Positions 6,970-14,442 of a stretch of 21,023 nt of DNA are shown here, in pieces. The position numbers were made by a program, and so were the translations under genes. A model generated the notes under the pieces. The model searched no databases, was not told the DNA's origin, and saw nothing but the letters and a program-made list of their open reading frames with translations. The DNA is from FEN-987 sp035524675 (GTDB lineage Archaea > Thermoproteota > Bathyarchaeia > 40CM-2-53-6): NCBI GenBank assembly GCA_035524675.1, contig DATKOK010000061.1:1-21023 (forward strand), in the 5' to 3' direction. Every line of letters starts with the position of its first letter. Position 1 is the stretch's first letter.

Positions 6970-8313
6970 CTATGTGATATGATGCTGCTTCTCGACTGTT
7001 CTTATTGATTCATCCAGGGCTGAAACTATAGTGTCAGCATGTTCCTGGGTTATTATGTAGGGTGGTGTGAGCAGTATGTGGTCTCCGAGGATGCCATCAG
7101 CGGTTCCTGTTCCGGGGTAGACTATTACTCCTCTTTCCAAGGCTTCGTTCGTAACCGTCGCGGCTATCTTCGCATCTGGCGAGAACGGTTCCTTAGTCTC
7201 CTTATCCTTCACAAACTCGATCCCGATCATGAGTCCCATGCCTCTAACGTCTCCCATAATCGGATGTCCCTCCTTAAGTTCGGTCAAACGTTTCATGAGG
7301 TACTTTCCAATCTCTGCACATTTGTCGATCAGATTGTTCTCTTTGACGTACTGTATGACCGCTAACCCGACAGCTGAGGAAAGTGGGTTCGCGCAGGATG
7401 TGTGTCCTCCCACGATGTTCGACTTGCTCTTGATGAACTCTTCAACTATGGAGTCTCGAACTATTACGGCTCCTAGAGGTGTGTAGCCTCCCGCAAGTCC
7501 TTTCGCGGTTGTGATTACGTCAGGTGAGACGCCCCAATGTTCAATTGCGAACCATTTGCCCGTTCTACCCATTCCGCATTGGACTTCGTCAGTGATGAAT
7601 TGCATATCGTACTTGTCGCAGATCTCTCTGACTATCGGGAAGTACTCTTTGGGCGGGGTAGTGGCTCCCGTGGTGGCGCCCACGATTGGTTCAGCTATAA
7701 AACCTGCCACACATGCTGGACCTTCTTGCCTTACCACTTTCTCCAAGAATGTGGCGCAGTCGATATCGCAGTCGGGGTATTCACGTCTGAACCAGCATCT
7801 GTAGCAGTACGCTGGCGGAATATGGGGCATTTCTTTCAGTAGGGGCATGTATTTGCTGCGTCGAAACGTATGACCTCCAACAGAGAGTGCCCCAAGCGTG
7901 TTTCCGAAGAAACTCTGCCAGCGGGTGATGATCTTGAACTTGCCCACGGTACCTCTCTCAAAGTAATATTGACGCACAATCTTGACCGCATTCTCAGTGG
8001 CCTCAGATCCGCTGCTGACAAGCCATGTTGTTGTCAGACCATTCGGAGCAATCCCTGCAATTTCATCACATAACTTCTCTGCAGGCTCATTCGAGAAGAG
8101 ATGCATAGGAACAAATGAGATCTTCCGAGCCTGCTCAATCATGGTATCGATGACGGGGGCAACACCGTGACCGATCGGTATAGAAGCATTTGCTCCTCCG
8201 CTAGCATCAAGATACTTCTTGCCTTTTTCATCAAAAACGTAAACACCTTCTCCTCGAACAATTTTCAGGTGTGGTCTGAAGAAATCGCGGTAGAACTGAT
8301 GAGGGACTTCCAT
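6970..8313 (-). CDS. Class III PLP-dependent aminotransferase
   Basis: This 447-residue protein is a full-length fold-type I, class III aminotransferase (the family of ornithine, GABA and beta-amino-acid transaminases). The phosphate-binding loop is 'SSGSEATENAV' (100-110). D242 in 'ITDEVQCGMGRTG' would hold the pyridine nitrogen, and K271 in 'TTAKGLAGGYTPLGAV' is the Schiff-base lysine. 'SNIVGGHTSCANPLSSA' is the conserved region supplied across the dimer. A four-cysteine stretch, C170, C173, C182 and C186, sits where this subgroup carries a Cys-rich insertion. The amino donor is unknown. A TATA-like ATTAAAATAC (8347-8356) on the opposite side predicts a very short leader. The gene is divergent from the LarA-like gene across 213 bases, which suggests linked amino/hydroxy-acid metabolism. 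Confidence 0.88.
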   Translation of the reverse strand: MEVPHQFYRDFFRPHLKIVRGEGVYVFDEKGKKYLDASGGANASIPIGHGVAPVIDTMIEQARKISFVPMHLFSNEPAEKLCDEIAGIAPNGLTTTWLVSSGSEATENAVKIVRQYYFERGTVGKFKIITRWQSFFGNTLGALSVGGHTFRRSKYMPLLKEMPHIPPAYCYRCWFRREYPDCDIDCATFLEKVVRQEGPACVAGFIAEPIVGATTGATTPPKEYFPIVREICDKYDMQFITDEVQCGMGRTGKWFAIEHWGVSPDVITTAKGLAGGYTPLGAVIVRDSIVEEFIKSKSNIVGGHTSCANPLSSAVGLAVIQYVKENNLIDKCAEIGKYLMKRLTELKEGHPIMGDVRGMGLMIGIEFVKDKETKEPFSPDAKIAATVTNEALERGVIVYPGTGTADGILGDHILLTPPYIITQEHADTIVSALDESIRTVEKQHHIT

Positions 8314-8346
8314 GGCTATCCGAATTCATTGTCCGCTTATGAGGCG

Positions 8347-8356
8347 ATTAAAATAC
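8347..8356 (-). promoter_or_regulatory. TATA-like box for aminotransferase
   Basis: On the minus strand this reads GTATTTTAAT, centred about 38 bases before the ATG. That gives an expected transcript start roughly 10 bases upstream of the gene. Confidence 0.4.
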
Positions 8357-8456
8357 TGTGCTCAGTTTCTCGCGGCGATATTTGGAATTCTCACCCAATC
8401 AGACCTCGCGTATGAAGAAACGTGGTTAGTCCGGTTAGATGCGTTTCTGCAGTTAT

Positions 8457-8464
8457 CTTTTAAG
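8457..8464 (+). promoter_or_regulatory. TATA-like box for LarA-like gene
   Basis: CTTTTAAG lies about 65 bases before the TTG start of the LarA-like gene, so the expected leader is near 40 bases. That is unusual in this window and is consistent with use of the SD sequence at 8513-8518. Confidence 0.35.
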
Positions 8465-8512
8465 CTGAATCAGATCAACTCTTCATGGAGTTTTGTTAGG
8501 AACAATTCCAGA

Positions 8513-8518
8513 GAGAGG
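8513..8518 (+). promoter_or_regulatory. SD sequence deciding a TTG start
   Basis: GAGAGG ends 8 bases before the TTG at 8527. An out-of-frame ATG at 8519 directly touches it and opens only an 8-codon frame, so TTG is the likely start of the large gene. Confidence 0.5.
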
Positions 8519-8526
8519 ATGACAGA

Positions 8527-9777
8527 TTGCAGTTTCCAAAAATAGTTCAGGTTGAGCAGAACGTGGACACGCAGCATTTAGTTGACTACGCAGCTACGTT
8601 GCGCAACGAGCTTGAAGCAGTCGGCTTCTCACGCTCGATCAGGAAGGATATGAGAGTCGGGATAACTGCGGGGAGTCGAGGTATAGCGCGCATTCCAGAA
8701 ATGCTCGCAATTATAGTTGATGAAATCAAGAAAGCGGGAGGGAAACCGTTTCTCTTTCCCGCAATGGGATCTCATGGCGGAGCAACCGCGGAGGGACAGT
8801 TGGAGGTTCTAAATGCTCTAGGAATAACCGAGACTGCAACACATGCTCCGATTCTTTCGACGGCGGAGACGAAGATGATTGGAACGCTCGACAACGGTGA
8901 AGCAGTGTACGTTGACAAGTGTGCTGCTGAGGCTGACGGCATAGTAGTCGTCAACAGGGTGAAGCCGAACACTGACTTCAAAGACGATATTGAAAGTGGG
9001 TTGATGAAAATGATGTCCGTGGGAATGGGAAAACAGAAGGGATCTCGAATGGTCTTCTGGCATGGGAGCGAAGGATACCATAAGACCCTGAAGGAAGTAG
9101 CCCGCGTAATCCTCAAGAAGACACCAGTTCTTCTTGGTGTGGGAATTGTTGAGAATTCGGCTGGCGAAACCGCCGTCATAAAGGCCATTCCTCCGAATCA
9201 AATCGAGGAGGAAGAGAAGAAGCTTCTTCGAATTGCGAAGAGCATGGAACCACGAATTCCGTTGAATCAGATTCATGTTCTCGTGATTAGAGAGATTGGA
9301 AAGGATATCAGTGGCACAGGGATGGATACCAATGTTGTGGGACGCTTCTGGCTTACTGGAGAAGCTTTTCCAGAGTTACCTGAAATTAACAGGATAGTAG
9401 CGCTCGACCTTACAGATCGGACTCATGGAAATGCAGTAGGCATCGGATTAGCGGACCTCACTACGAAACGATTATTCAAGAAAATTGACTTTTACACAGT
9501 TTACTTGAACGCGCTGAACGCGGGTTCGCCAGAGACAGCGAAGTTGCCAATAGTTCTCTCTGATGATCGTACTGCTATCTGGGCAGCTCTCAACGTGTGT
9601 GGTCCTGTAGAACCAGCATCAGCAAAGTTAGTGATTATTCGTAACACGATGAAGCTGAATCAGTTTCACATATCAGAAGCGTTGATTCCTGAAGCAAAGC
9701 GTGTCAACTTGAAGATTGTAGGCGAACCCCAAGAGATGGAGTTCGATCTTCTCGGCAATCTTCAGGTGACTTCATAG
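8527..9777 (+). CDS. LarA-like (DUF2088, lactate racemase superfamily) protein
   Basis: The 416-residue product resembles the DUF2088/LarA superfamily, whose founder is the nickel-pincer lactate racemase. 'MGSHGGATAEGQ' (80-91) matches the family's G-x-H motif with H83. 'DGIVVVNRVKPNTDFKDD' (137-154) and 'ESGLMKMMSVGMGKQKGS' (156-173) are conserved blocks of a LarA-like branch without a demonstrated substrate. A long C-terminal domain completes the usual two-domain length of about 420. The start is TTG with the SD GAGAGG 8 bases upstream. It is divergent from a class III aminotransferase. Epimerisation or dehydration of a hydroxy acid using the nickel-pincer nucleotide is a family-based inference; no LarB, LarC or LarE gene is present in this window. 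Confidence 0.75.
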   Translation: MQFPKIVQVEQNVDTQHLVDYAATLRNELEAVGFSRSIRKDMRVGITAGSRGIARIPEMLAIIVDEIKKAGGKPFLFPAMGSHGGATAEGQLEVLNALGITETATHAPILSTAETKMIGTLDNGEAVYVDKCAAEADGIVVVNRVKPNTDFKDDIESGLMKMMSVGMGKQKGSRMVFWHGSEGYHKTLKEVARVILKKTPVLLGVGIVENSAGETAVIKAIPPNQIEEEEKKLLRIAKSMEPRIPLNQIHVLVIREIGKDISGTGMDTNVVGRFWLTGEAFPELPEINRIVALDLTDRTHGNAVGIGLADLTTKRLFKKIDFYTVYLNALNAGSPETAKLPIVLSDDRTAIWAALNVCGPVEPASAKLVIIRNTMKLNQFHISEALIPEAKRVNLKIVGEPQEMEFDLLGNLQVTS

Positions 9778-9788
9778 TTGGAACTAGT

Positions 9789-9806
9789 AGCGGAAAGCTA
9801 GCCGCT
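9789..9806. terminator. Weak hairpin between convergent genes
   Basis: AGCGG (9789-9793) can pair with CCGCT (9802-9806) over an 8-base loop in the 46-base gap between the LarA-like gene and the M29-like gene. Five base pairs are common by chance, so this is tentative. Confidence 0.2.
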
Positions 9807-9823
9807 CTTCGACCGATGCTATC

Positions 9824-10909
9824 TTAAACGACTAGTTTCCCGTTCTTGACGACGACGTTTCCATCCACGCTCAACGTCGCTTTTGTTATGACGCCCGCGT
9901 AGTAATAGTCAGTTTTGTTGTTGCCGCCTACGTCATCGTTGCCTCCGATTGCGACTGTCACTGCACCTTCTGCTATGCTATCTTGGAGGAAACCGGTCTT
10001 GACCTTAGGATTCAAACCTACGCCGACCAGCGCAACCTTGCTCTTGTCGCCTGTGGCTTTCTCGAAACTGGATTTGAACAGAGCTGCGTTGAGTCGAGCC
10101 TGATAATCCGTTAATGTACCTTCTTTGAAGTTGAATTTGACGCCGCCGACCCATTTGCCCATGTAAGCAGCTGGGCGGTCGAAAACGACGGTACCATCAC
10201 CCTTCGTCTCGTCGGGGCAAGTCGACAAGCTGCCTCCTGGAACATTCGCCACATTTCTTCCGTGGTCCAAATCGTTCGCGTCGACAATGCAGTCTTCACT
10301 GTAGGGCTCTCGTCCCGCTAATTGAAGGGTTAAGTCTGTTCCGTTTGACGCAGTAATCTTGACTTGTCCGCTTCGCAAGAGGGGTGTAATCTTCTCAGCT
10401 TTGGCCTTGAGTGTTGAATAGTCGATGCTTGAGGCGGCGAGCAACATCTTCTGCCACGCAGCGAGTGGGATCTTGTATGCCTTGGCACGTTCGCGTGTAG
10501 CGTAAGCGAAGGCTATTCGTGCTCCTTTGAGTCGGTAGCGTTTAGCTCGCTCGTACCATTCCTCATTGTACACTGTAGAAGCACGGAACTTGGCGAAATT
10601 CTTCCAGATTTTCAAGAAATTGGCAGGGCCAGGAATGAAGACATAGCCCTTTGATTTTTCAATTGCAGCCCACTCGTGTTCACCCACCCTACCTAGCCGA
10701 TCTTCCGTGAGCATGGCGGCGGATTTCCAAAATGTTTCCTCATGCTCAAACAGGAGCATCGGATGTGCACCCAGTCCTCGGGCCTGGTGAACGAAAGCGC
10801 TTGCGATTGGCAGTCCGTGGTCCCAGGTTTCTACGATTAGATCGTCGCCTGTCTGAATTCCAAGGGTAGTTGAGAGAACGTTCTTCGCTAACGTGTCGAA
10901 ATGAGACAT
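9824..10909 (-). CDS. M29-like (aminopeptidase T family) protein, metal ligands not evident
   Basis: The 361-residue product has the length and layout of the M29/aminopeptidase T family (COG2309). The N-terminal domain starts 'LGIQTGDDLIVETWDHGLPIASAF'. A middle region runs 'KITASNGTDLTLQLAGR' then 'NVPGGSLSTCPDE', and the C-terminus reads 'VALVGVGLNPKV', 'AVTVAIGGND' and 'TLSVDGNVVVKNGKLV'. In active M29 enzymes two glutamates and an H, H-x-D set bind two metals. Here the matching positions look like S227 (for Glu), T318 (for His) and D334/Y336 (for the H-x-D pair). This alignment is from memory. The protein may be a non-peptidase or use another chemistry. A TATA-like CCTTAAAC on the opposite side at 10936-10943 predicts a nearly leaderless transcript. 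Confidence 0.7.
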   Translation of the reverse strand: MSHFDTLAKNVLSTTLGIQTGDDLIVETWDHGLPIASAFVHQARGLGAHPMLLFEHEETFWKSAAMLTEDRLGRVGEHEWAAIEKSKGYVFIPGPANFLKIWKNFAKFRASTVYNEEWYERAKRYRLKGARIAFAYATRERAKAYKIPLAAWQKMLLAASSIDYSTLKAKAEKITPLLRSGQVKITASNGTDLTLQLAGREPYSEDCIVDANDLDHGRNVANVPGGSLSTCPDETKGDGTVVFDRPAAYMGKWVGGVKFNFKEGTLTDYQARLNAALFKSSFEKATGDKSKVALVGVGLNPKVKTGFLQDSIAEGAVTVAIGGNDDVGGNNKTDYYYAGVITKATLSVDGNVVVKNGKLVV

Positions 10910-10935
10910 GGTTTCACCGAATTATGGTAACTTAT

Positions 10936-10943
10936 CCTTAAAC
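10936..10943 (-). promoter_or_regulatory. TATA-like box for M29-like gene
   Basis: Reads GTTTAAGG on the minus strand, centred about 30 bases before the ATG at 10909, so the leader would be only a few bases. Confidence 0.4.
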
Positions 10944-11033
10944 TCGACCTAAAATCCACGTGACATTAGCGAGCAATCTGTAAGGTTTCAACCCGGAGGA
11001 CCCCACGCGAGTTGAACAGCGTTAGCTCATAAC

Positions 11034-11639
11034 TCAGATTGGAATTCCAATTAGGATCAAGATGCCTAACAGGATAACTAAACAATTTCCGATCGCGAAG
11101 GTTACAGTCTGCAATCTAGATGACAGCCGTCTGTGTGTTAAGCCGCTGACGAATGCGAGTAGAGTTTGCCAGGAGAGTGACGCTGAGAAGGCGCCTACTA
11201 CGAAGAGGAGTATGTTAGCGGACGATGCGATCGTACCTGCAGTCAATCCCAGTATGAGTGTAGTGAAATATACTACGGTTACCGGGTTGAGTAGAGTCAA
11301 CCCCAAGAACATGCAGTACGTGTCTCTATGGCTCGTCGCGTTGACCACCTTATCCTGCTCATTTCGAGCTCGGAGCCCATTGTAGAGCAGCCAGACGCCG
11401 AACCCGATCAAGACGATTGCACTGACCAGCCGAAGAGCGTGGGCGTACGGCACCAGTACAGAGACGAGGAATGCTCCCGCGGTGGAGGCGATTGTGGCGT
11501 ATATCAAATCCGCCGACGCGGCGCCTGCTCCAGCGCTGAAGGCAGTTGAGAACCCCCTCCTGATTCCCAGCTCAACGATCAGTATACCGATTGGCCCTAT
11601 GGGGATTGCAATGCCATAGCCGGCGATAATGCCTTGCAA
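11034..11639 (-). CDS. LysE/RhtB-family translocator
   Basis: The 201-residue product is an integral membrane protein of about six hydrophobic segments. 'AIPIGPIGILIVELGIRRGF' near the N-terminus and 'GAGAASADLIYATIAS' soon after are the signature of the LysE exporter superfamily, as is 'LGLTLLNPVTVVYFTTL' before the second half. Family members export amino acids or related solutes driven by the membrane potential or proton gradient. The substrate here is unknown. The first usable start is TTG at 11639. An in-frame CTG further upstream is possible and would give the N-terminus a more family-typical length. It is transcribed away from the esterase-ABC operon, and its 3' end lies 124 bases upstream of the M29-like gene on the same strand. 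Confidence 0.85.
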   Translation of the reverse strand: MQGIIAGYGIAIPIGPIGILIVELGIRRGFSTAFSAGAGAASADLIYATIASTAGAFLVSVLVPYAHALRLVSAIVLIGFGVWLLYNGLRARNEQDKVVNATSHRDTYCMFLGLTLLNPVTVVYFTTLILGLTAGTIASSANILLFVVGAFSASLSWQTLLAFVSGLTHRRLSSRLQTVTFAIGNCLVILLGILILIGIPI

Positions 11640-11688
11640 GAGCGCGTCGGTACCCAGTGGGTTCTACTCCGAGTCAGAGCTGAATTTG

Positions 11689-11706
11689 CATGTATTTCAT
11701 GTATTT
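11689..11706. repeat. Tandem 9-base repeat in divergent promoter region
   Basis: CATGTATTT occurs twice head to tail in the 118-base gap between the LysE gene and the esterase gene. It may be a regulator-binding site or upstream promoter sequence; chance is also possible. Confidence 0.3.
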
Positions 11707-11729
11707 CTATTGCAATCAGGTTAGTTAAT

Positions 11730-11747
11730 GACTCTCAAGTGAGAGTC
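11730..11747. promoter_or_regulatory. Palindrome between TATA box and esterase start
   Basis: GACTCTCA and TGAGAGTC form a perfect 8-2-8 palindrome 10 bases before the ATG at 11758. It directly follows a TATA-like TTAGTTAAT (11721-11729), whose expected transcript start is near 11752. A protein bound here would block initiation, so it is a plausible repressor operator. Confidence 0.4.
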
Positions 11748-11757
11748 GGCTGGACCC

Positions 11758-12591
11758 ATGGATTTCGCTGATCATCTGATCATGGAGCAGACTCGGAGAA
11801 CCTACCAGATGCATGTTCCGTCTCCCGAATCGCTCCCGATGAGTGGATTACTTTTCGTTTTTCATGGCGGAGGTGCCACGGGAAGAGGCATCCCTAGACT
11901 TACTCATTTTAATGAGATCGCTGACCGAGAGCGGTTCGTCGTGGTTTACCCAGACGGATTCAGAAGGCACTGGAGAGATGGGCGGGCGACGGTTCCCGAA
12001 AGGGATGGGATAGACGATGTAGGTTTCGTTTCCGCTTTAATCTGCAAAATGATTTCAGCTTACGAGATCCCCGTGCATCGAGTGTACGCTGCTGGGATAT
12101 CGAATGGCGGTTTCTTCTCACAAAGACTCGCCGTTGAGATCCCGGAACAGGTGAGAGGCATTGCAACCGTTGCAGCCACTATGCCAGCTACATTGTCCAA
12201 CTTGGAATCGCTTAGGAAATCAGTTCCCATCATGCTGATTCAAGGAACAGAGGACCCGCTCGTGCCGTACGAGGGTGGAGACGTGAGAGCCGGCGCTAGG
12301 GGGCCAATACTTTCCGCGCGTGACTCCGCCGCTAAGTGGGCACAGTTAAACGGATGCTCTTCTCAACCAGAAATCACGCATCTGCCGACCAAAATTGACG
12401 ACGCTACTCATATTCGCGTAGAGAAATACGGTTCGTGCAAAGACGATGCTGAAGTCATATTGTACGTCGTTGAAGGCGGCGGCCACACTTGGCCGGGAGG
12501 ATGGCAGTATTTTCCTGAGAGAATTATTGGCAAGACGACCGTAAACATGGATGCGAGTGAAGAAATAATGGCTTTCTTCAAGCGGCACTAG
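11758..12591 (+). CDS. PHB-depolymerase/feruloyl-esterase-type alpha/beta hydrolase
   Basis: The 277-residue product is an alpha/beta hydrolase of the LpqC/poly(3-hydroxybutyrate) depolymerase-like group (COG3509). The oxyanion region is 'FVFHGGGATGRG' (33-44). The nucleophile is S115 in G-I-S-N-G, the acid is D166 in 'GTEDPLVPY', and the base is H243 in 'GGGHTWPGG'. 'WAQLNGC' and the later 'GSC' carry the cysteine pair (C200, C227) often seen in this family. Most relatives are secreted, but this protein starts directly with charged residues and shows no signal peptide, so it is probably cytoplasmic. It opens a same-strand run with a NodI/NodJ-like ABC transporter. A palindrome between promoter and start suggests regulation. 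Confidence 0.85.
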   Translation: MDFADHLIMEQTRRTYQMHVPSPESLPMSGLLFVFHGGGATGRGIPRLTHFNEIADRERFVVVYPDGFRRHWRDGRATVPERDGIDDVGFVSALICKMISAYEIPVHRVYAAGISNGGFFSQRLAVEIPEQVRGIATVAATMPATLSNLESLRKSVPIMLIQGTEDPLVPYEGGDVRAGARGPILSARDSAAKWAQLNGCSSQPEITHLPTKIDDATHIRVEKYGSCKDDAEVILYVVEGGGHTWPGGWQYFPERIIGKTTVNMDASEEIMAFFKRH

Positions 12592-12662
12592 ACTCCATCA
12601 TGGAGACCTTCAAATTATCCACCGTTGACTGTCAGTTGAAACGAAGGAATGTGAATTCAGAG

Positions 12663-13583
12663 ATGTCGATAGTGGAAGCGCGCGAGTTAAAGAAATCCTT
12701 TGGAGCAACGGAAGCGGTGCGAGGAATTGACTTCGATGTTAAAACAAGCGAGTGTTTCGGCTTTCTAGGCCCTAACGGGGCGGGGAAGACAACCACTATG
12801 CGAATGATAGGCTGCGTGTCCCCATTGAATTCAGGCTCATTGAAAGTCTTCGGTTTAGACACACGAACCTCAGGTCGTCAAATTAAGCAACGTTTGGGCG
12901 TAGTACCTCAAGAAGCGAACCTGGACGAAGAATTACCTGTGGAGGAGAATCTCACCGTATACGCAAGATTCTTCAACATTCCATCCAGCGTAGCCAGGGA
13001 CCGTTCGAAGGAACTGCTCGCGTTCATGGAGCTAACAGAAAAGCGCTCGGCAAGAGTTTCCGAACTGTCAGGTGGAATGCGTCGCCGTTTACTCATTTCC
13101 AGAGCGATGATGAACAATCCAGACTTAATGATCTTAGATGAGCCAACTACAGGGTTGGATCCACAGGCAAGGCATCTTGTCTGGGACAAACTCTTCGAAT
13201 TGAAAAAGCGAGGAGTGACGCAGATAGTTACTACACATTACATGGACGAAGCCGAACAATTGTGCGATCGACTGGCAATCATGGATCAAGGGCGAATCGT
13301 AGAGAATGACACAGCACAGAACCTCGTGCAGAAACATATTGGCAAGGAGGTCTTGGAGATCAGACTATCAGAGAAAGAGAAACCCCAGATCCTCACCCTC
13401 GATACGGAACTTATCAAAGGTCATGACAGCTATAGAGACCTACTGATCTTATACAGCGACGACGCAGAACAGCTTCTAGAATTAATCAAGAAGGCTGGGA
13501 CCAACACCGACTACACGATAGTACGACGAAGCGGGTTAGAGGATGTGTTTCTGAAGTTGACGGGAAGGCGACTGAACGAGTGA
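12663..13583 (+). CDS. ABC transporter ATP-binding protein, NodI/DrrA-like
   Basis: This ABC ATPase has about 306 residues. Counted from the ATG at 12663, Walker A is G36-P-N-G-A-G-K-T43, the Q-loop is Q83, the signature is L135-S-G-G-M139, Walker B is 'LMILDE' (155-160) and the H-loop is H192 in 'TTHYMDEAE'. 'EPTTGLDPQARHLVWDKL' and 'EQLCDRLAIMDQGR' match the NodI/DrrA branch, whose members energise export of lipophilic or lipo-oligosaccharide molecules. The C-terminal extension ends 'LEDVFLKLTGRRL', typical of that branch. An ATG at 12600 would add 21 residues without resemblance to the family. The purine stretch GAAGGA before 12663 favours the shorter form. The end overlaps the permease start by four bases (GTGA), so the two are translationally coupled. 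Confidence 0.88.
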   Translation: MSIVEARELKKSFGATEAVRGIDFDVKTSECFGFLGPNGAGKTTTMRMIGCVSPLNSGSLKVFGLDTRTSGRQIKQRLGVVPQEANLDEELPVEENLTVYARFFNIPSSVARDRSKELLAFMELTEKRSARVSELSGGMRRRLLISRAMMNNPDLMILDEPTTGLDPQARHLVWDKLFELKKRGVTQIVTTHYMDEAEQLCDRLAIMDQGRIVENDTAQNLVQKHIGKEVLEIRLSEKEKPQILTLDTELIKGHDSYRDLLILYSDDAEQLLELIKKAGTNTDYTIVRRSGLEDVFLKLTGRRLNE

Positions 13584-14362
13584 ACCCGCTTAAACCTTTC
13601 AGCTTTTCGCCGAGACAGGCATTTCGTGTCTGGCAACGCGAAGTGAGCGTCTACAAGTACGTCTACAAGTCCACGATAATTTCGAACCTAATGGACCCGC
13701 TTGTTTACCTGATGGCACTCGGATTCGGACTCGGTGCCTACGTAAATAGAATGCAAGGTTTACCCTATATCCAGTTCATCGCGCCTGGCTTGATCTCGTC
13801 ATCCATTATGTCTGCCGCAACCTTCGAGACCACGATTAACACCTTCGTTAGGATCCACTTTGACCGTGTCTACGAAGCCATGATGGCTACTCCAGTTACG
13901 GTTGAGGATGTTGTAGTTGGTGAGATGATGTGGGCTATGACTCGGAGCACCATTTACGCGACCGTAATGCTTACGGTTGTAACTGCTCTTGGGTTAACTC
14001 GCTCTTGGTATGCTATTTTCGTCCCGTTCATCGGCGTTCTTGGAGGTTGGATGTTCGCTACTCTCGGCCTAACTTACACTTCGCTACTGAAGAGCATAGA
14101 CCAAGTCAACTTCTACTTCACACTCTTCATAACGCCTCTCTTCCTATTCTCGGGCGTTTTCTATCCAATAGACAACCTTCCTCAAATTGTGAGAACGATT
14201 GCGTTCCTGAGCCCGCTTTATCATCTTGTAGAGATCATTCGCCCGCTAGTACTTGGTAGATTAGACCTCGGCGTTCTTGTTCATCTTGTGTGGATCGCGG
14301 CGTTCGTCCTAATCTTCACAGCAGTGCCAGTAAACCTTCTTAGAAAACGACTTGTAAAGTGA
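13580..14362 (+). CDS. ABC-2 type permease, NodJ-like
   Basis: The 260-residue product is an ABC-2 (COG0842) permease with six expected membrane helices. 'FIAPGLISSSIMSAATFETT' is cut from the region most typical of NodJ, and 'VYEAMMATPVTVEDVVVGEM' is the conserved cytoplasmic coupling segment. 'ITPLFLFSGVFYPIDNLP' and 'LSPLYHLVEIIRPLVLG' are the standard C-terminal ABC-2 motifs. The start is GTG, overlapping the ATPase stop codon by four bases. Together with the ATPase it forms a complete half-size exporter (two copies of each). The cargo is unknown; a product of the upstream esterase, or a membrane lipid, are guesses. Confidence 0.88.
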   Translation: MNPLKPFSFSPRQAFRVWQREVSVYKYVYKSTIISNLMDPLVYLMALGFGLGAYVNRMQGLPYIQFIAPGLISSSIMSAATFETTINTFVRIHFDRVYEAMMATPVTVEDVVVGEMMWAMTRSTIYATVMLTVVTALGLTRSWYAIFVPFIGVLGGWMFATLGLTYTSLLKSIDQVNFYFTLFITPLFLFSGVFYPIDNLPQIVRTIAFLSPLYHLVEIIRPLVLGRLDLGVLVHLVWIAAFVLIFTAVPVNLLRKRLVK

Positions 14363-14398
14363 ATCTCATCCAAACAAAAACCTGCAGGTTAGGGTGTA

Positions 14399-14406
14399 GA
14401 TAATTA
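14399..14406 (+). promoter_or_regulatory. TATA-like box for arginase-fold gene
   Basis: GATAATTA lies about 41 bases before the TTG at 14443, giving an expected leader of about 15 bases. A 12-base palindrome AACCTGCAGGTT (14379-14390) lies just upstream, but such palindromes are expected by chance a few times per window. Confidence 0.3.
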
Positions 14407-14442
14407 GAGGAACCCAGTCTAGTCCTAATCAGGTCTAACAGC

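Noticed and set aside
13650..13675. Near-repeat of gtctacaagt in the permease gene
   Set aside because: It encodes V-Y-K repeated within a normal coding region; nothing beyond a local codon repeat.
14379..14390. Twelve-base palindrome AACCTGCAGGTT before the arginase-fold gene
   Set aside because: A 12-base perfect palindrome is expected several times by chance in 21 kb. The position is suggestive but not sufficient.
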